NCBI RefSeq assembly: GCF_026626635.1
Contig: NZ_JAPNKA010000001.1
Span: 12,508,501-12,572,500, forward strand
Direction: 5' to 3'
DNA from: Archangium lansingense
Lineage (GTDB): Bacteria; Myxococcota; Myxococcia; Myxococcales; Myxococcaceae
DNA length: 64,000 bases
Below, piece after piece: positions 17,027-26,777 of the stretch (its first letter is position 1; the number at the start of each line of letters is the position of its first letter). A model generated the notes under the pieces. It did not search any database. It saw nothing but the letters and a program-made list of their open reading frames with translations, and was not told where the DNA came from. A program made the position numbers and the translations under genes.

Positions 17027-18241
17027 ATGAAGAAGACACTGACGGTCGTGACACTGCTCGCCGCGGGGGCTAGCCAGGCAGCGGGCCTCACCATTGACAC
17101 CCAGGGAGGCCGGGCCACGGGCATGGGCTCGACGGGCGTGGCGAGCATGAAGGATGCATCGGCCATCTACTACAACCCGGCCGGCATCATGGGAGTGAAC
17201 AAACTGGACATCCAGCTCGGCGGCTCGCTCATCCTGGTGGACCTGGGCTTCACGCCCGACGCAACGGGAGTCGAGCAGTCCCAGAGTCCGGTGTCGCCAC
17301 CGCCATACGGCTATTTCGTCTACAGGATCAACGAGCAGCTCGCCGCGGGCGTGGGCGTCTTCACCCCCTTCGGAGCCAACAGCAAGTGGCCGGATGACTT
17401 CGTGGGACGGCAGCTCGCCCTGGAGTCGCGGGTGGCCACCTACGACATCAACCCGACGCTGGCGTTCGCGCCGGTGAAGTGGCTGCGGCTCGGAGTCGGC
17501 TTCCAGGCGGTCTACGGCACGATCAATGTCCGCAAGCAGATCGTCGTTCCCCCACCCTCGCCCGCCGCGGGTGCCACGGGCCAGGTGGAACTGGCGACCA
17601 ATGACTGGGGCTTCGGCTACAACGCAGGCGTCCAGGCGGATGTGATGCCGGGGCTGCTGACGCTCGGCGCGCACTTCCGCAGCGGGATCGCCATGTCCAC
17701 CCAGGGCAATGCGGACTTCTCGGGCTTCCCGGACCCGGTGGCCCCGTCGTTCCCGGACCAGCCCGTCTCGCTGGACGTCGATCTGCCGGCCTCGCTGGGC
17801 TTGGGCGTGTCCTTCACCCCGCTGAATGAGAAGCTGACACTGACCGCCGACGTCAACTGGGTCCGGTGGTCCACCATCGAGCAGCTCCTCTTCGAGCTCG
17901 AGACCACTCCCCAGTTCAACCAGCCCTCCGTCAAGAACTGGGAGAACCGGTGGAACGTCCGCGTGGGTGGTGAGTACAAGGTGACGGACGCGCTGGCGGT
18001 ACGCGCGGGCTTCGTCTACGACCCGACACCCTCCCCCGAGGACACGCTCGCGCCGGACCTGCCGGACGCGGACCGGCTGAAGATCTCGGTGGGTGCCGGG
18101 TATGCCTTCTCCGCCTTCCGGGTGGACGCGGGCTACCAGCTCGTCCTGCTGCAGGAGCAGCGGAGCACCTTCCCGCCCCTGCCGGGCACGTACAACGGCA
18201 TGGCCCACGTGATTGGATTGACGCTCGGTTACTCGCCCTGA
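17027..18241 (+). CDS. FadL/OmpP1/TodX-family outer-membrane transporter
   Basis: 404 residues. Signal peptide to about residue 19 (ASQAA), then the conserved FadL N-terminal hatch GGRATGMGSTGVASMKDASA with YYNPAG, which marks the family. The rest is a 14-strand-type beta-barrel with repeated amphipathic strands and a terminal GLTLGYSP. FadL proteins pass long-chain fatty acids or hydrophobic compounds across the outer membrane. ATG at 17027 is used; another ATG lies 4 bp upstream in a different frame. A strong hairpin terminator follows. Confidence 0.9.
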   Translation: MKKTLTVVTLLAAGASQAAGLTIDTQGGRATGMGSTGVASMKDASAIYYNPAGIMGVNKLDIQLGGSLILVDLGFTPDATGVEQSQSPVSPPPYGYFVYRINEQLAAGVGVFTPFGANSKWPDDFVGRQLALESRVATYDINPTLAFAPVKWLRLGVGFQAVYGTINVRKQIVVPPPSPAAGATGQVELATNDWGFGYNAGVQADVMPGLLTLGAHFRSGIAMSTQGNADFSGFPDPVAPSFPDQPVSLDVDLPASLGLGVSFTPLNEKLTLTADVNWVRWSTIEQLLFELETTPQFNQPSVKNWENRWNVRVGGEYKVTDALAVRAGFVYDPTPSPEDTLAPDLPDADRLKISVGAGYAFSAFRVDAGYQLVLLQEQRSTFPPLPGTYNGMAHVIGLTLGYSP

Positions 18242-18279
18242 CGCGTCCGCCCTGCTAGGGAGGACACCTGGATGAGGAT

Positions 18280-18309
18280 GGGGCCCGGCACCAGGTTGTG
18301 CCGGGCCCC
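18280..18309 (+). terminator. Rho-independent-type hairpin after the FadL gene
   Basis: GGGGCCCGGCAC and GTGCCGGGCCCC make a perfect 12-bp stem with a 6-base loop, followed by GTCGTTTCT. It lies 38 bp after the FadL stop and just ahead of the SEC-C gene. Confidence 0.85.
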
Positions 18310-18339
18310 GTCGTTTCTACCTGGATGAGGTGTGAGGAC

Positions 18340-19620
18340 ATGAGCCGCCAGAAGCCCGGACGCAATGACCCCTGTCCCTGCGGGAGTGGCAAGAAATACA
18401 AGTCCTGTCACGCCGCCGAGGACCGGGCCAAGGAGGCGGCTGCCGCGCCCGCGCCCGCCGCGCACCCGCTCGCCGGTGACCTACAGGCGGCGCTGGACAT
18501 GTTGGGCAGTGGGGACATGTCGCGCGTGTCCGAGACGTTGGATCATCTGGGAGAGCTGCTGACGGAGTGGGGCCCCGGGCCTGGGCTGCGCTTCGATGCG
18601 GAGGCCTTCGACAAGCACGTGTCGCGCGAGCTGGAGCGCCTGGAGGCGGCCGTCGAGAGGGACCCGGCCCAGGCACGCAACACGCTGCGGCTGGGAACGG
18701 TGCACGAGCTGGGGACGCGTGCGTTCCTCGAGAAGCTGCGGACCACCTTGCTGGTGAAGGCCACCACGGCGGGGCTGTCCTCGGAAGATCGACAGGCGCT
18801 GTGCCTGGGGGCGCTGCTGGCCACCACGCCGAAGAGCGGCAGCTTCCAGCCCGAGGATCGGCCCGTGCTGGACGTGGTGTTCGGCGTCCAGTTCCGCGAG
18901 TGGGGCGCCCGGCATGGGCAGCAGCTCGCCTCGAAGCTGGAGGCGCTCGCGGCGAGCGCGGACCTCTCGGACGAGGCGCGCGAGGTGCTGCGCAAGGCGG
19001 GTGAAGGCGAGATGGATCCCCTGGTGAAGTACGTGGAGTCGGATCCACAACTGGCCGCGCGCATCACGCAGGAGGCCAAGGAGAGATCAGCGCGAGTGGA
19101 GACGGCGATGCGCCAGAGCATCACACCGTCTGTCTTCACACCGGAGGAGCAGGTGTGGCTCACCAGCGTGCTGTGGGAGCCGCTGAACGCGTTGAAGGTG
19201 CCGGGCATGGATGCGAAGGCCCGGAGCGCGGCGGTGTCTGCCTTCCTCGGAGCGGTGAGGTCAGCGCTGGACTCGGACCACGAGGTGCTGCCGGGGATGC
19301 TGGAGCGGATGAGGGCGCGAGCGAAGGACGCGGCCCTGGACGAGGCGACGCGTGCCTTCTTCTCGGATGCGGCGGTGGCCTTCGAGGCGGAGCCAGTGCG
19401 GATGATCCTCGCGGCCATCCTGACCTCCTACAGCGAGCCGCAGGCGCGCTCGGCAGAGGAGCAGGTGGTGAGGGCGGACCTGGAGGCCAAGACGCGGTGG
19501 ACGGCCGAGGACCTGGAGCCGTACCGCAAGCTGATGGGAGAGATGAACCTGCCCACCTCAGCCGAGCGGATCCGCCGAGCCCAGGAGTGGCTGCGGTCCC
19601 ACCCCATCGCCATGACGTAG
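18340..19620 (+). CDS. SEC-C motif protein of unknown function
   Basis: 426 residues. The ATG at 18340 starts the protein directly on the zinc-binding SEC-C motif: GRNDPCPCGSGKKYKSCH at residues 7-24, with the CxCx8CH ligand set. The rest is almost entirely helical and Ala/Glu/Arg-rich, without a recognised domain. At the SecA C-terminus this motif binds SecB, but in proteins like this it only marks a zinc module. A GAGG ribosome site precedes the ATG. Single-gene unit between the hairpin at 18280 and a REP-like element. Confidence 0.8.
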   Translation: MSRQKPGRNDPCPCGSGKKYKSCHAAEDRAKEAAAAPAPAAHPLAGDLQAALDMLGSGDMSRVSETLDHLGELLTEWGPGPGLRFDAEAFDKHVSRELERLEAAVERDPAQARNTLRLGTVHELGTRAFLEKLRTTLLVKATTAGLSSEDRQALCLGALLATTPKSGSFQPEDRPVLDVVFGVQFREWGARHGQQLASKLEALAASADLSDEAREVLRKAGEGEMDPLVKYVESDPQLAARITQEAKERSARVETAMRQSITPSVFTPEEQVWLTSVLWEPLNALKVPGMDAKARSAAVSAFLGAVRSALDSDHEVLPGMLERMRARAKDAALDEATRAFFSDAAVAFEAEPVRMILAAILTSYSEPQARSAEEQVVRADLEAKTRWTAEDLEPYRKLMGEMNLPTSAERIRRAQEWLRSHPIAMT

Positions 19621-19649
19621 AGCCAGGAGATACCAGGTTGAGCAAGCAC

Positions 19650-19685
19650 CCCTCTCCCGCCGGGAGAGGGTCGGGGTGAGGGTGC
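19650..19685. repeat. REP-like extragenic element, copy 2
   Basis: CCCCTCTCCCGCCGGGAGAGGG forms a hairpin followed by TCGGGGTGAGGGTGCC. It shares its arms and the GGGTGAGGGTGCC end with 3479-3522. It lies between convergent genes, where it may also help stop transcription. Confidence 0.65.
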
Positions 19686-19704
19686 CGGGTTCCCCACCGT
19701 GCCC

Positions 19705-21354
19705 CTACGCCCCCGAGACAAGCACCTGTCCGGCCCGGTTCATCAAATCCACGTTCCCGTGGAGGACATCGTCCCGGGTGTACCGGTAGCGGATGTCGAT
19801 CTCCGCGCCCAGCCCCTCCACGGGGAGCCCGCGCTTCACGCCGACGCGGGTGGAGCGCAGCAGGGCCACGCGCATGGCCGCTCCGCGCGCGAGCGGCTTC
19901 AACGGGCTGCCGGGCACATCGTGCCAATCACTGACCAGCTTCTGATGCCAGTACATGCTCGCGCCGCCCGCGCCCGTCTGTGAGTCGACGCCGATGAGCT
20001 TCCCGATGTTGTGGTCCTTGAAACCGGCGATGAAGAAGTCGGTGGCGCTGTAGCTCAGCGCATCGCACACGAGCACCACTGGGCCCTTGTAGATCTGCCC
20101 GGTGCTGTTCGCCTGCTCCACCGGGGTCAACGGGAACCCCTGGGAGAACAGCTCGCCCGTGACGACGCCCAGCCGGAGCGAGGGCCGCCACGGAGCCCAC
20201 CCCTCACCGGACTCGCTCAGCTTGCGGGTGAAGTCGGTACACCGGAGGGAGACGGGCTCCGGCTCGATGCGGGCCGAAGTGAAGAACTGGAGGATGCGCT
20301 CACCCGCGGGGATGGCACCGCCGGGGTTGCCGCGCACGTCGATGATGAGACCCGTCTGGGGGAGCATCCGGACAATGCGCTCGACCTCCCGGACGAAGCC
20401 ATCCACGTCGCTGACCATGAAGTTGGCGATGTGGAGATAACCAAACGTCCCGCTGGGGGTCTCCACGACGCGGAAGGACAGACTCTCGGGATAGAGACTG
20501 TCCGTCTGGAGGGTCCGCTCCAGGAGGGACCACGTGGCCGACGGCGAGTTCTGCTCGCGAAGCTCCGAGATCTTCTGCTCCTGCAGCACGCGGTCGGGAC
20601 AGAACAGCTCCTTGCGCAGCCGCTGCAATTGAATGGAGTGCTCGTTGAGACCGGTGGTCGTCGCCGAACTGGCGGCCGACTGACCTGGGAGGGGCGCCTC
20701 CCGAACGAGCCAGGGAAGCTTGATGTCGGTGGGCCCCCGCTTGCCGAGGTAGGAGAGGAACACGAAGTCCTCATCGGGAGGAAGGCCGTACTTCAAGATG
20801 CGCTGCGTCAGCGACTCCAGGGCCCGGCGGCACCGCGCCTGGTGATTGGAGCCCGCCGTCATCCTCCCGAGGCGCTTGACCTTGTGCGCCATGGGCTCGC
20901 CGTTCCAGTGCGTCACCTCGACGCCGCTGACGAAGTCCCCGCCCAGGTCCGCTCCAGGTGACACCTCGCCCACGAGGTAGTGGGGGGCTCCCGCGCCGTC
21001 GAAGTACTCATGGAGCTGGAACGGGAGGAAGGCGGTGAACCTCGACCAGGGCTCCGGCAGATCGACCATGGTGTGGAAGTCACGCAACCCGGTGGAGAGC
21101 TGCAGCAACGCCGCCATGAACGAGTAGTCATCCGGATAGAGCTCGACGTTCGCCTGGAGCAGCCGCGCCTGCTGGACGGGCCTCACCCCGAGCATGTTCT
21201 CCTTGAGCGGCAGGTGAACGTAGAACTTGTCGAGCAGCACCTCCATCTGGCTCGCCAGGAGGATCTTCTCCTCGCGTGACTCGAAGATGGGGAGGCGGCG
21301 AACGTCCTCCAGCGGTATCCTCTGGCTGAACAGGACCTCGCTCGTTGAACCCAC
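19705..21354 (-). CDS. S41-family (C-terminal processing type) peptidase
   Basis: 549 residues using GTG at 21354, which has GGGAGAG about 6 bp upstream. No signal peptide is seen. After an unassigned N-terminal 280 residues the tail-specific protease core appears: TFGYLHIANFMVSDVDGF, GLIIDVRGNPGG and VLVCDALSYSATDFFIAGF, whose Ser in SYSATD is the expected nucleophile, then a GVDSQTGAGG turn. S41 peptidases cleave C-terminal or unstructured regions with a Ser-Lys or Ser-His system. A PDZ domain is not obvious. Divergent from the P450 gene across 85 bp. Confidence 0.8.
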   Translation of the reverse strand: MGSTSEVLFSQRIPLEDVRRLPIFESREEKILLASQMEVLLDKFYVHLPLKENMLGVRPVQQARLLQANVELYPDDYSFMAALLQLSTGLRDFHTMVDLPEPWSRFTAFLPFQLHEYFDGAGAPHYLVGEVSPGADLGGDFVSGVEVTHWNGEPMAHKVKRLGRMTAGSNHQARCRRALESLTQRILKYGLPPDEDFVFLSYLGKRGPTDIKLPWLVREAPLPGQSAASSATTTGLNEHSIQLQRLRKELFCPDRVLQEQKISELREQNSPSATWSLLERTLQTDSLYPESLSFRVVETPSGTFGYLHIANFMVSDVDGFVREVERIVRMLPQTGLIIDVRGNPGGAIPAGERILQFFTSARIEPEPVSLRCTDFTRKLSESGEGWAPWRPSLRLGVVTGELFSQGFPLTPVEQANSTGQIYKGPVVLVCDALSYSATDFFIAGFKDHNIGKLIGVDSQTGAGGASMYWHQKLVSDWHDVPGSPLKPLARGAAMRVALLRSTRVGVKRGLPVEGLGAEIDIRYRYTRDDVLHGNVDLMNRAGQVLVSGA

Positions 21355-21439
21355 GATGTCTCTCCCACGTACGTCGCGCGAAGCGACGGCTGTGTGAGGG
21401 ATGGTGACAGCGGGCGCTCTCACATGGAAGAGGGGGAGC

Positions 21440-22648
21440 ATGTCCTCCGCGGAGACCTACGATTTCTTTGCTCCGTCCGTGGTGAAGGATCCGCACGCCT
21501 TCCTGCGCCGCTTGCGCACCGAGCACCCCATCTACTGGAGCCCCCAGTTTCGTGGCTGGGTGCTGACGCGCTACGCGGACGCGCTCGCGGCCGGCAGGGA
21601 CGAGCGGCTGCTCTCCCCGCCGGGAACGGGTTGGTGGGACGGACTGCCAGCACAGACGAAGCAGCAGCTCCAACCGGCGCGGGACTCCATCCGGCTGTGG
21701 GCGGGACTGAGCAGCGAGCAGGATCACCAGGACTTCCAGGGCGCCCTCAAGAAGTACTTCACCCCCACCAGGCTGGAGGAGCTGCGTCCGCGCGTGCAGC
21801 GCTTCACCGACGAGCTGCTCGACGCCGCCCAGGCGCAGGGGGAGCTGGAGGTGGTGGAGGGGCTGGCCCGTCCCCTGCCCGCGAGGGTCATCGGCGAGCT
21901 GCTCGGGCTTCCACCGGAAGACCACCCTCTGCTGCTGCGCTGGTCATCCGACCTCCTCAGCTTCTTCCAGCAGGTGAACCTGGAGGGGCTGCATCGCGGC
22001 CAGCGCAGCCTCCTGGAGATGCGAGAGTACCTGCGTCCTCTGATCGCCGAGCGCCGCCGAGCGCCGCGCGAGGACCTCATCAGCGCCCTGGTGTCCCGGA
22101 ACGAGGGTTTCTTCGCGCGCGAGCCGGAGGCGATCGTCGCCAACTGCACGCTGCTGCTCTTCGCCGGGCACGAGACCACCAGCCACCTGCTCTCCAGCGG
22201 CCTCCACCTGTTGCTGGAGCACCCCGAGCAGCTGACACTGCTTCGTGACAAACCGGAGCTGATGGCCTCGGCCATCGAGGAGATGCTGCGCTACGACGGG
22301 GCCTCGGACGCGATGGTCCGGGTCAGCAGGGAGCCGCTGGAGCTGGGTGGCCGGCGGTTCTTCACCGGGGAGCTCTTCGTCCTCGTCTACAAAGCCGCCA
22401 ACCACGACCCCCAGGCATTTCCCGAGCCGGAGCGGTTCGACATCACCCGGAGGCCCAACCGGCATCTGGCTTTAGGTACGGGAAACTACTACTGCCTGGG
22501 TGCAGCGCTTGCCCGCTTGCAGGGGCAGATCTGCTTTCAAACACTTCTGGAGCGCATCCCCCGGCTCCGTCCAGCCCCCGCGGCCCCGGAGTGGAGGCCG
22601 CTGCCGCCCCTGGGCCGGCGCCTGCGATCACTCCACGTGGCTTTTTGA
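21440..22648 (+). CDS. Cytochrome P450
   Basis: 402 residues from ATG at 21440, preceded by GGGGGAG. Canonical landmarks: I-helix FAGHETTSHLL near residue 235, K-helix EEMLR (ExxR) near 285, the FPEPERFDITR region and the heme loop LGTGNYYCLGAALAR with Cys about residue 352. The loop is LGTGNYYCLG rather than FGxGxHxC. It belongs to the soluble class I bacterial P450s (CYP107-like in style) that oxidise small molecules and natural products. It needs ferredoxin and reductase partners, not present here. It lies 5 kb from the isoprenoid-synthase/methyltransferase operon, and a shared pathway is possible but unproven. Confidence 0.9.
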   Translation: MSSAETYDFFAPSVVKDPHAFLRRLRTEHPIYWSPQFRGWVLTRYADALAAGRDERLLSPPGTGWWDGLPAQTKQQLQPARDSIRLWAGLSSEQDHQDFQGALKKYFTPTRLEELRPRVQRFTDELLDAAQAQGELEVVEGLARPLPARVIGELLGLPPEDHPLLLRWSSDLLSFFQQVNLEGLHRGQRSLLEMREYLRPLIAERRRAPREDLISALVSRNEGFFAREPEAIVANCTLLLFAGHETTSHLLSSGLHLLLEHPEQLTLLRDKPELMASAIEEMLRYDGASDAMVRVSREPLELGGRRFFTGELFVLVYKAANHDPQAFPEPERFDITRRPNRHLALGTGNYYCLGAALARLQGQICFQTLLERIPRLRPAPAAPEWRPLPPLGRRLRSLHVAF

Positions 22649-22650
22649 AT

Positions 22651-22664
22651 CTCCATACATGGAG
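22651..22664. promoter_or_regulatory. 14-bp inverted repeat upstream of the cyclase gene
   Basis: CTCCAT-AC-ATGGAG lies 40 bp before the start codon at 22704 and 2 bp after the P450 stop. It could be a regulator site or a short hairpin; the spacing favours an operator, but the evidence is thin. Confidence 0.35.
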
Positions 22665-22703
22665 TAAACTCAAGTCATTCCGCGCCACTCCGGAGGGCGC
22701 CCC

Positions 22704-25700
22704 ATGCCAACCCTGACTGATATCTTCCAGGCCTACGTTCCCATGCAGGTGCAGCGAGCCGTTCGCGCACGCACCGCACCCCTGAACGAGCCACTTCGGG
22801 AAGCCCGGCCGGGCGCGGTGCTCTTCTTCGACGTGTCGGGGTTCACCCCGCTCTGCGAGCGCTTCGCACGCCGAGGCCCCGCCGGCATCGATGAGCTCAC
22901 GACGATCCTCAATGCCTACTTCGGCATGATGATGAGCACGGTGCTGGAGCACGGCGGCGACGTGCTCAGCTCCGCCGGAGACGCGATGATCTGCGTCTGG
23001 TACGGCGAGGACCTCCGCGAGGTGGTGCAGCGTGCCGCCCAGTGTGGTCTGGCCCTGCAGAGCCGCATGGCCGAGACCGCGGCCACCTCCTCCGAGAAGC
23101 TCGAGCTCAAGGTGGCCATCGACGTCGGCGAGGTGGCGCTCGTCTACGCTGGCGGCGTGCGCGACCGCTGGGAGACCTATGCGAGCGGCAGTGCGCTCAA
23201 GCGCATCTACAGCCGGGACCTCCCGCTCGTCCCAGGTCGGGTGATGCTCTCGCCCGATGTGGCCTCGCTCCTGCGCGAGCGAGTCCAGGGCCAGACCCAG
23301 TCCGGCGGTTGGATGCAGCTGTCGCGGGTGCAGAACCCGCTGCCGCTGCGGCGCGAGCCCAGGCCGCAGCTTCCGGCCGAGTGCGAGCAGGCGATCAAGG
23401 CGCTCCTGCCCGCCGCCATCCGCACCCGCATCGAGGCGGGCCACCACGACTGGCTGGCGGAGCTGCGCCAGGTGACGGTCCTCTTCATCAACCTGCCCGA
23501 GCTCAGTGAGCGCACGCCCCTGGCGCAGGCCCACTCGGTGATGACGGCCATCCAGGGCGCGGTCTACCGCTACGAGGGCAGCATCTATCAGTACGGCGTG
23601 GATGAGAAAGGCGTCACGGTCATCGCCGCCTTCGGCCTGCCGCCGCTCTCCCACGAGGACGATGCGCAGCGCGGCGCGCTCGCCGGCCTGTCCGTGCGCG
23701 ACGCGGTCAAGCAGCAAGGCCTGCGCTGCTCCATCGGCATCACCACCGGCCGCGTGTTCTCCGGCACCGTGGGCAATGATGAGCGCCGCGTCTATGCCCT
23801 CATCGGCGACGTGATGAACCTCGCCGCGCGCATCATGGCCGAGGCAACGGACGACATCCTGTGCGACGAGGCCACTCAGGCGGGTGCCAAGGCGCGGCTC
23901 GAGTTCGAGACGCTGCCCCCGCGCAAGGTGCGTGGCCGCACGGAGCCCGTGCCCATGTTCCAGCCGCGCCGGCGCAGCGCTCCCGCCGCCCCGCTCCCGG
24001 AGCTGACCAGCCTCATCGGCCGCACCGAGGAGCGCCGGCAGCTCGCCGAGACGCTGCGCCAGCTCAGTGAGGAGCGCGCCTCGCGGCTCGTCCTCATCGA
24101 GGGCGAGGCGGGCATTGGCAAGTCTCGACTCATCATCGACCTGCTGGCCCAGGCCGATCGCCTCAGCGTCTCGGTGCTGGGGGGCGCGGCGGACGCCTTC
24201 GAGAAGAACACCGCGTGGTTCGCATGGAGGCCCATCATCGCCGAGCTGATCGGGCCCGGCGCCAACGAGCCGGCGCGACGTGAGGAGGTGCTGCGCGACC
24301 TCGGCGTGAAGTCCGGCATGGAGCGCTTCGCTCCGCTGCTCAACGCCTTCCTCTCCGCCGAGCTACCCGAGACGGACGTCACCTCGCAGATAACGGGCGA
24401 GACGCGCAGCGAGTCCACCATCGAGCTGGTACTCGAGATGCTGCGCGCGCGCGCCAGCAAGAGTCCCCTCCTGCTGGTGCTGGAGGACGCGCACTGGCTC
24501 GACTCGGCCTCGTGGAAGCTCCTCAACCGCCTGCGGCAGGACATGTCTCGGCTGGTGCTGGTGCTCACGCGGCGCCCGGAGATCGAATCGCCGACGCCGG
24601 ACAGCAACGCCGTGCTGGGCGAGCCGAGCGCGCTCAACCTCAAGCTGGAGGGCCTGGTTCCGAGCGAGAGCCTGGAGCTGGCGCGGCGCCGCCTCGGCGT
24701 CGAGAAGCTGCCGGAGCAGCTGGCCACCCTGCTGTGCGACAAGGCCTCGGGCAACCCCTTCTTCTGCGAGGAGCTCGTCCGCGAGCTGCTCGAGCGGCGC
24801 GCCATCGCCGTGGAGGACGGACAGTGCCGGCTGCTCGTGCCGGACCTGAGCGCCATCTCGCTGCCCAACACGCTCCAGGGCGTCATCACCAGCCGCATCG
24901 ACCGCGCCCCGCCCCACCTCCAGCTCCCGCTGAAGGTCGCCAGCGTCATCGGCCGCGTGTTCGACCCGGACACGCTGAGTGCCATCTACCCGGTCGCCGA
25001 TGAGCGGCCCCACCTGGACTCCTACCTCGCCGCGCTCGACGCCATGGGCTTCACCCCGCTCGAGTCGCCGCTGCCGCAGCTCCAGTACATCTTCAAGCAC
25101 ATCATCACGCGCGACGTGGCCTACAACCTCATGCTGTTCACCCAGCGGAGGGATCTGCACCGCGCGCTCGCGGAGCTCATCGAACGCAAGCGCGCCGAGG
25201 ACATCGAGCAGTTCCTGCCGCTGCTCGCGCACCACTGGACGATGGCGGACGACAAGCCCCGGGCCATTTCCTACCTGATGCGGGCCGCGAAGCAGGCGCT
25301 CCATGCCTATGCGAACCCCGAGGTGCTCACCTTCTTGACCGAGGCGGAGCGGCTGGAGAAGGAGGGCTCGCTCAAGCCTGGCCACGAGGACCTGAGCCAG
25401 CGCACGCAGATGCGGGCCGAGGCCCTGCTGCGCCTGGGGCGGCATGATGACGCGCTGAAGGAGTACACGCAGGCGCTGAAGCTGCTGGATTGCCCCGTGC
25501 CCGACAGCACCGCCCCCCTGGCGGTGGACATGCTCAAGGAGCTGGGCCTGCACGCCTACCGGCGTCTGGTGCGCCCGGCCCAGCCGCGCTCTACCGGGCG
25601 CGAGCGGTTGCTCCAGGCCGCGAACATCCGCCGCAGCCACCTCAAGCTCTACTTCTTCGCCGGACAGCCCCTGCAGGGATTGCATGCCCTGGTGCGGCAG

Positions 25701-26747
25701 CTCAACGAGGCCGAGGAGGCCGGCCCGTCCAACGAGCTCGTCAATGCGTGGGTCCAGGCCAGCGCGTTCTTCAGCACGTTGGGCCTGCAGCGCATCGCCC
25801 GCTCCTACTACGACAGCGCGGTCCAGGCCCTGCCGGGCATCCAGGATCTCGTCACCATCAGCTACGTGAACCAGATCTGCGGCCTGTACCACCTGTTCAA
25901 CGGGGACTGGGACGCCGCCCTGCCGATGATCGAGAAGGCGGTGGGGATCGACGACCAGCTCGGCGCCCGGCAGACGGAGGCGGGGCTGCACCCGCGCTTC
26001 AACCGGGGCATCGTGCTGCTCTACACGGGGCGGCTCGCCGACAGCGCGGCGGCCCTCGAGGAGGTCGCCGCGAGCGCCCGCCGCAGCGGCTACACGGTCT
26101 CGGAGATGCAGGCGTACACCTTCCTCGCCGAGGTGGAGCGCCGCCGCGGACGGTTGGACACCGCGCGCGAGTACGCGGAGCGGGCGCTCGGCCTCATCGG
26201 TGAGCAGCAGTTCCCGGCGGAGAAGCTGATTGCCCTCAGCGTGCTCACGCATACCCAGCCGCAGACGGCCCAGGCCGTGGCGCGCATGGCCGCGCCGCTC
26301 CTCAAGTTCCAGCCCGGCCTGCACTACGCGCTCGATATCGGCCTCGCCAACGTGGCGGACTACCACCTGAACCTGCTGGCTGGCGGCGGGCTGAGCGCGG
26401 AGGCCCGCAAGGAGTCGGAGCAGGCCATCGGGCTCGCCCTGAAGGCCCTCCAGGGCTTCACCAAGGTGTTCCGCTTCGGTGCAACCTCGGCCGCGCGCAT
26501 CGAGGCCCGGCTGGCACGAATTCAGGGACGCCTGGAGCAGGCCCGGACGGCGACGCTGCGTTCCGTGGACCTCGCCCGCACCCTGAAGACGCCCTATGAG
26601 GAGGCGCAGGGGCTGCTCGAGCGCGCCGCGTGCGCGAAAATCCTGGTTGAGCGCGAGCGCGACGAGGCCATCGCGCGGCGGGTGCTGGGCACGATCGGCG
26701 CTTCGCTGCCGGAAGCCGAGCCCACCGAGGAGCGGCGGGCGTCCTGA
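22704..26747 (+). CDS. Adenylate/guanylate cyclase-domain AAA ATPase with TPR region
   Basis: 1347 residues. Residues 37-190 are a class III cyclase domain with the metal-binding FFDVSGFTPL motif and an AGDAMICVW segment. Residues 255-405 are a second, degenerate cyclase domain where the metal Asp is replaced (FINLPELSER). A signalling ATPase follows: Walker A GEAGIGKS at 467-474 and a Walker B-like LLLVLEDAHW. The C-terminal 500 residues are helical TPR-like repeats. This architecture is common in myxobacteria and is thought to couple nucleotide cyclase output to a regulated ATPase. It lies 55 bp after the P450 gene on the same strand, and convergent with the RiPP operon. Confidence 0.85.
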   Translation: MPTLTDIFQAYVPMQVQRAVRARTAPLNEPLREARPGAVLFFDVSGFTPLCERFARRGPAGIDELTTILNAYFGMMMSTVLEHGGDVLSSAGDAMICVWYGEDLREVVQRAAQCGLALQSRMAETAATSSEKLELKVAIDVGEVALVYAGGVRDRWETYASGSALKRIYSRDLPLVPGRVMLSPDVASLLRERVQGQTQSGGWMQLSRVQNPLPLRREPRPQLPAECEQAIKALLPAAIRTRIEAGHHDWLAELRQVTVLFINLPELSERTPLAQAHSVMTAIQGAVYRYEGSIYQYGVDEKGVTVIAAFGLPPLSHEDDAQRGALAGLSVRDAVKQQGLRCSIGITTGRVFSGTVGNDERRVYALIGDVMNLAARIMAEATDDILCDEATQAGAKARLEFETLPPRKVRGRTEPVPMFQPRRRSAPAAPLPELTSLIGRTEERRQLAETLRQLSEERASRLVLIEGEAGIGKSRLIIDLLAQADRLSVSVLGGAADAFEKNTAWFAWRPIIAELIGPGANEPARREEVLRDLGVKSGMERFAPLLNAFLSAELPETDVTSQITGETRSESTIELVLEMLRARASKSPLLLVLEDAHWLDSASWKLLNRLRQDMSRLVLVLTRRPEIESPTPDSNAVLGEPSALNLKLEGLVPSESLELARRRLGVEKLPEQLATLLCDKASGNPFFCEELVRELLERRAIAVEDGQCRLLVPDLSAISLPNTLQGVITSRIDRAPPHLQLPLKVASVIGRVFDPDTLSAIYPVADERPHLDSYLAALDAMGFTPLESPLPQLQYIFKHIITRDVAYNLMLFTQRRDLHRALAELIERKRAEDIEQFLPLLAHHWTMADDKPRAISYLMRAAKQALHAYANPEVLTFLTEAERLEKEGSLKPGHEDLSQRTQMRAEALLRLGRHDDALKEYTQALKLLDCPVPDSTAPLAVDMLKELGLHAYRRLVRPAQPRSTGRERLLQAANIRRSHLKLYFFAGQPLQGLHALVRQLNEAEEAGPSNELVNAWVQASAFFSTLGLQRIARSYYDSAVQALPGIQDLVTISYVNQICGLYHLFNGDWDAALPMIEKAVGIDDQLGARQTEAGLHPRFNRGIVLLYTGRLADSAAALEEVAASARRSGYTVSEMQAYTFLAEVERRRGRLDTAREYAERALGLIGEQQFPAEKLIALSVLTHTQPQTAQAVARMAAPLLKFQPGLHYALDIGLANVADYHLNLLAGGGLSAEARKESEQAIGLALKALQGFTKVFRFGATSAARIEARLARIQGRLEQARTATLRSVDLARTLKTPYEEAQGLLERAACAKILVERERDEAIARRVLGTIGASLPEAEPTEERRAS

Positions 26748-26777
26748 GACACCCGCCCGGTCCGGAATAGAGGGGCC

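Noticed and set aside
24363..26366. 667-codon open frame opposite the cyclase/ATPase gene
   Set aside because: Shadow of the plus-strand gene, which shows cyclase and Walker motifs throughout.
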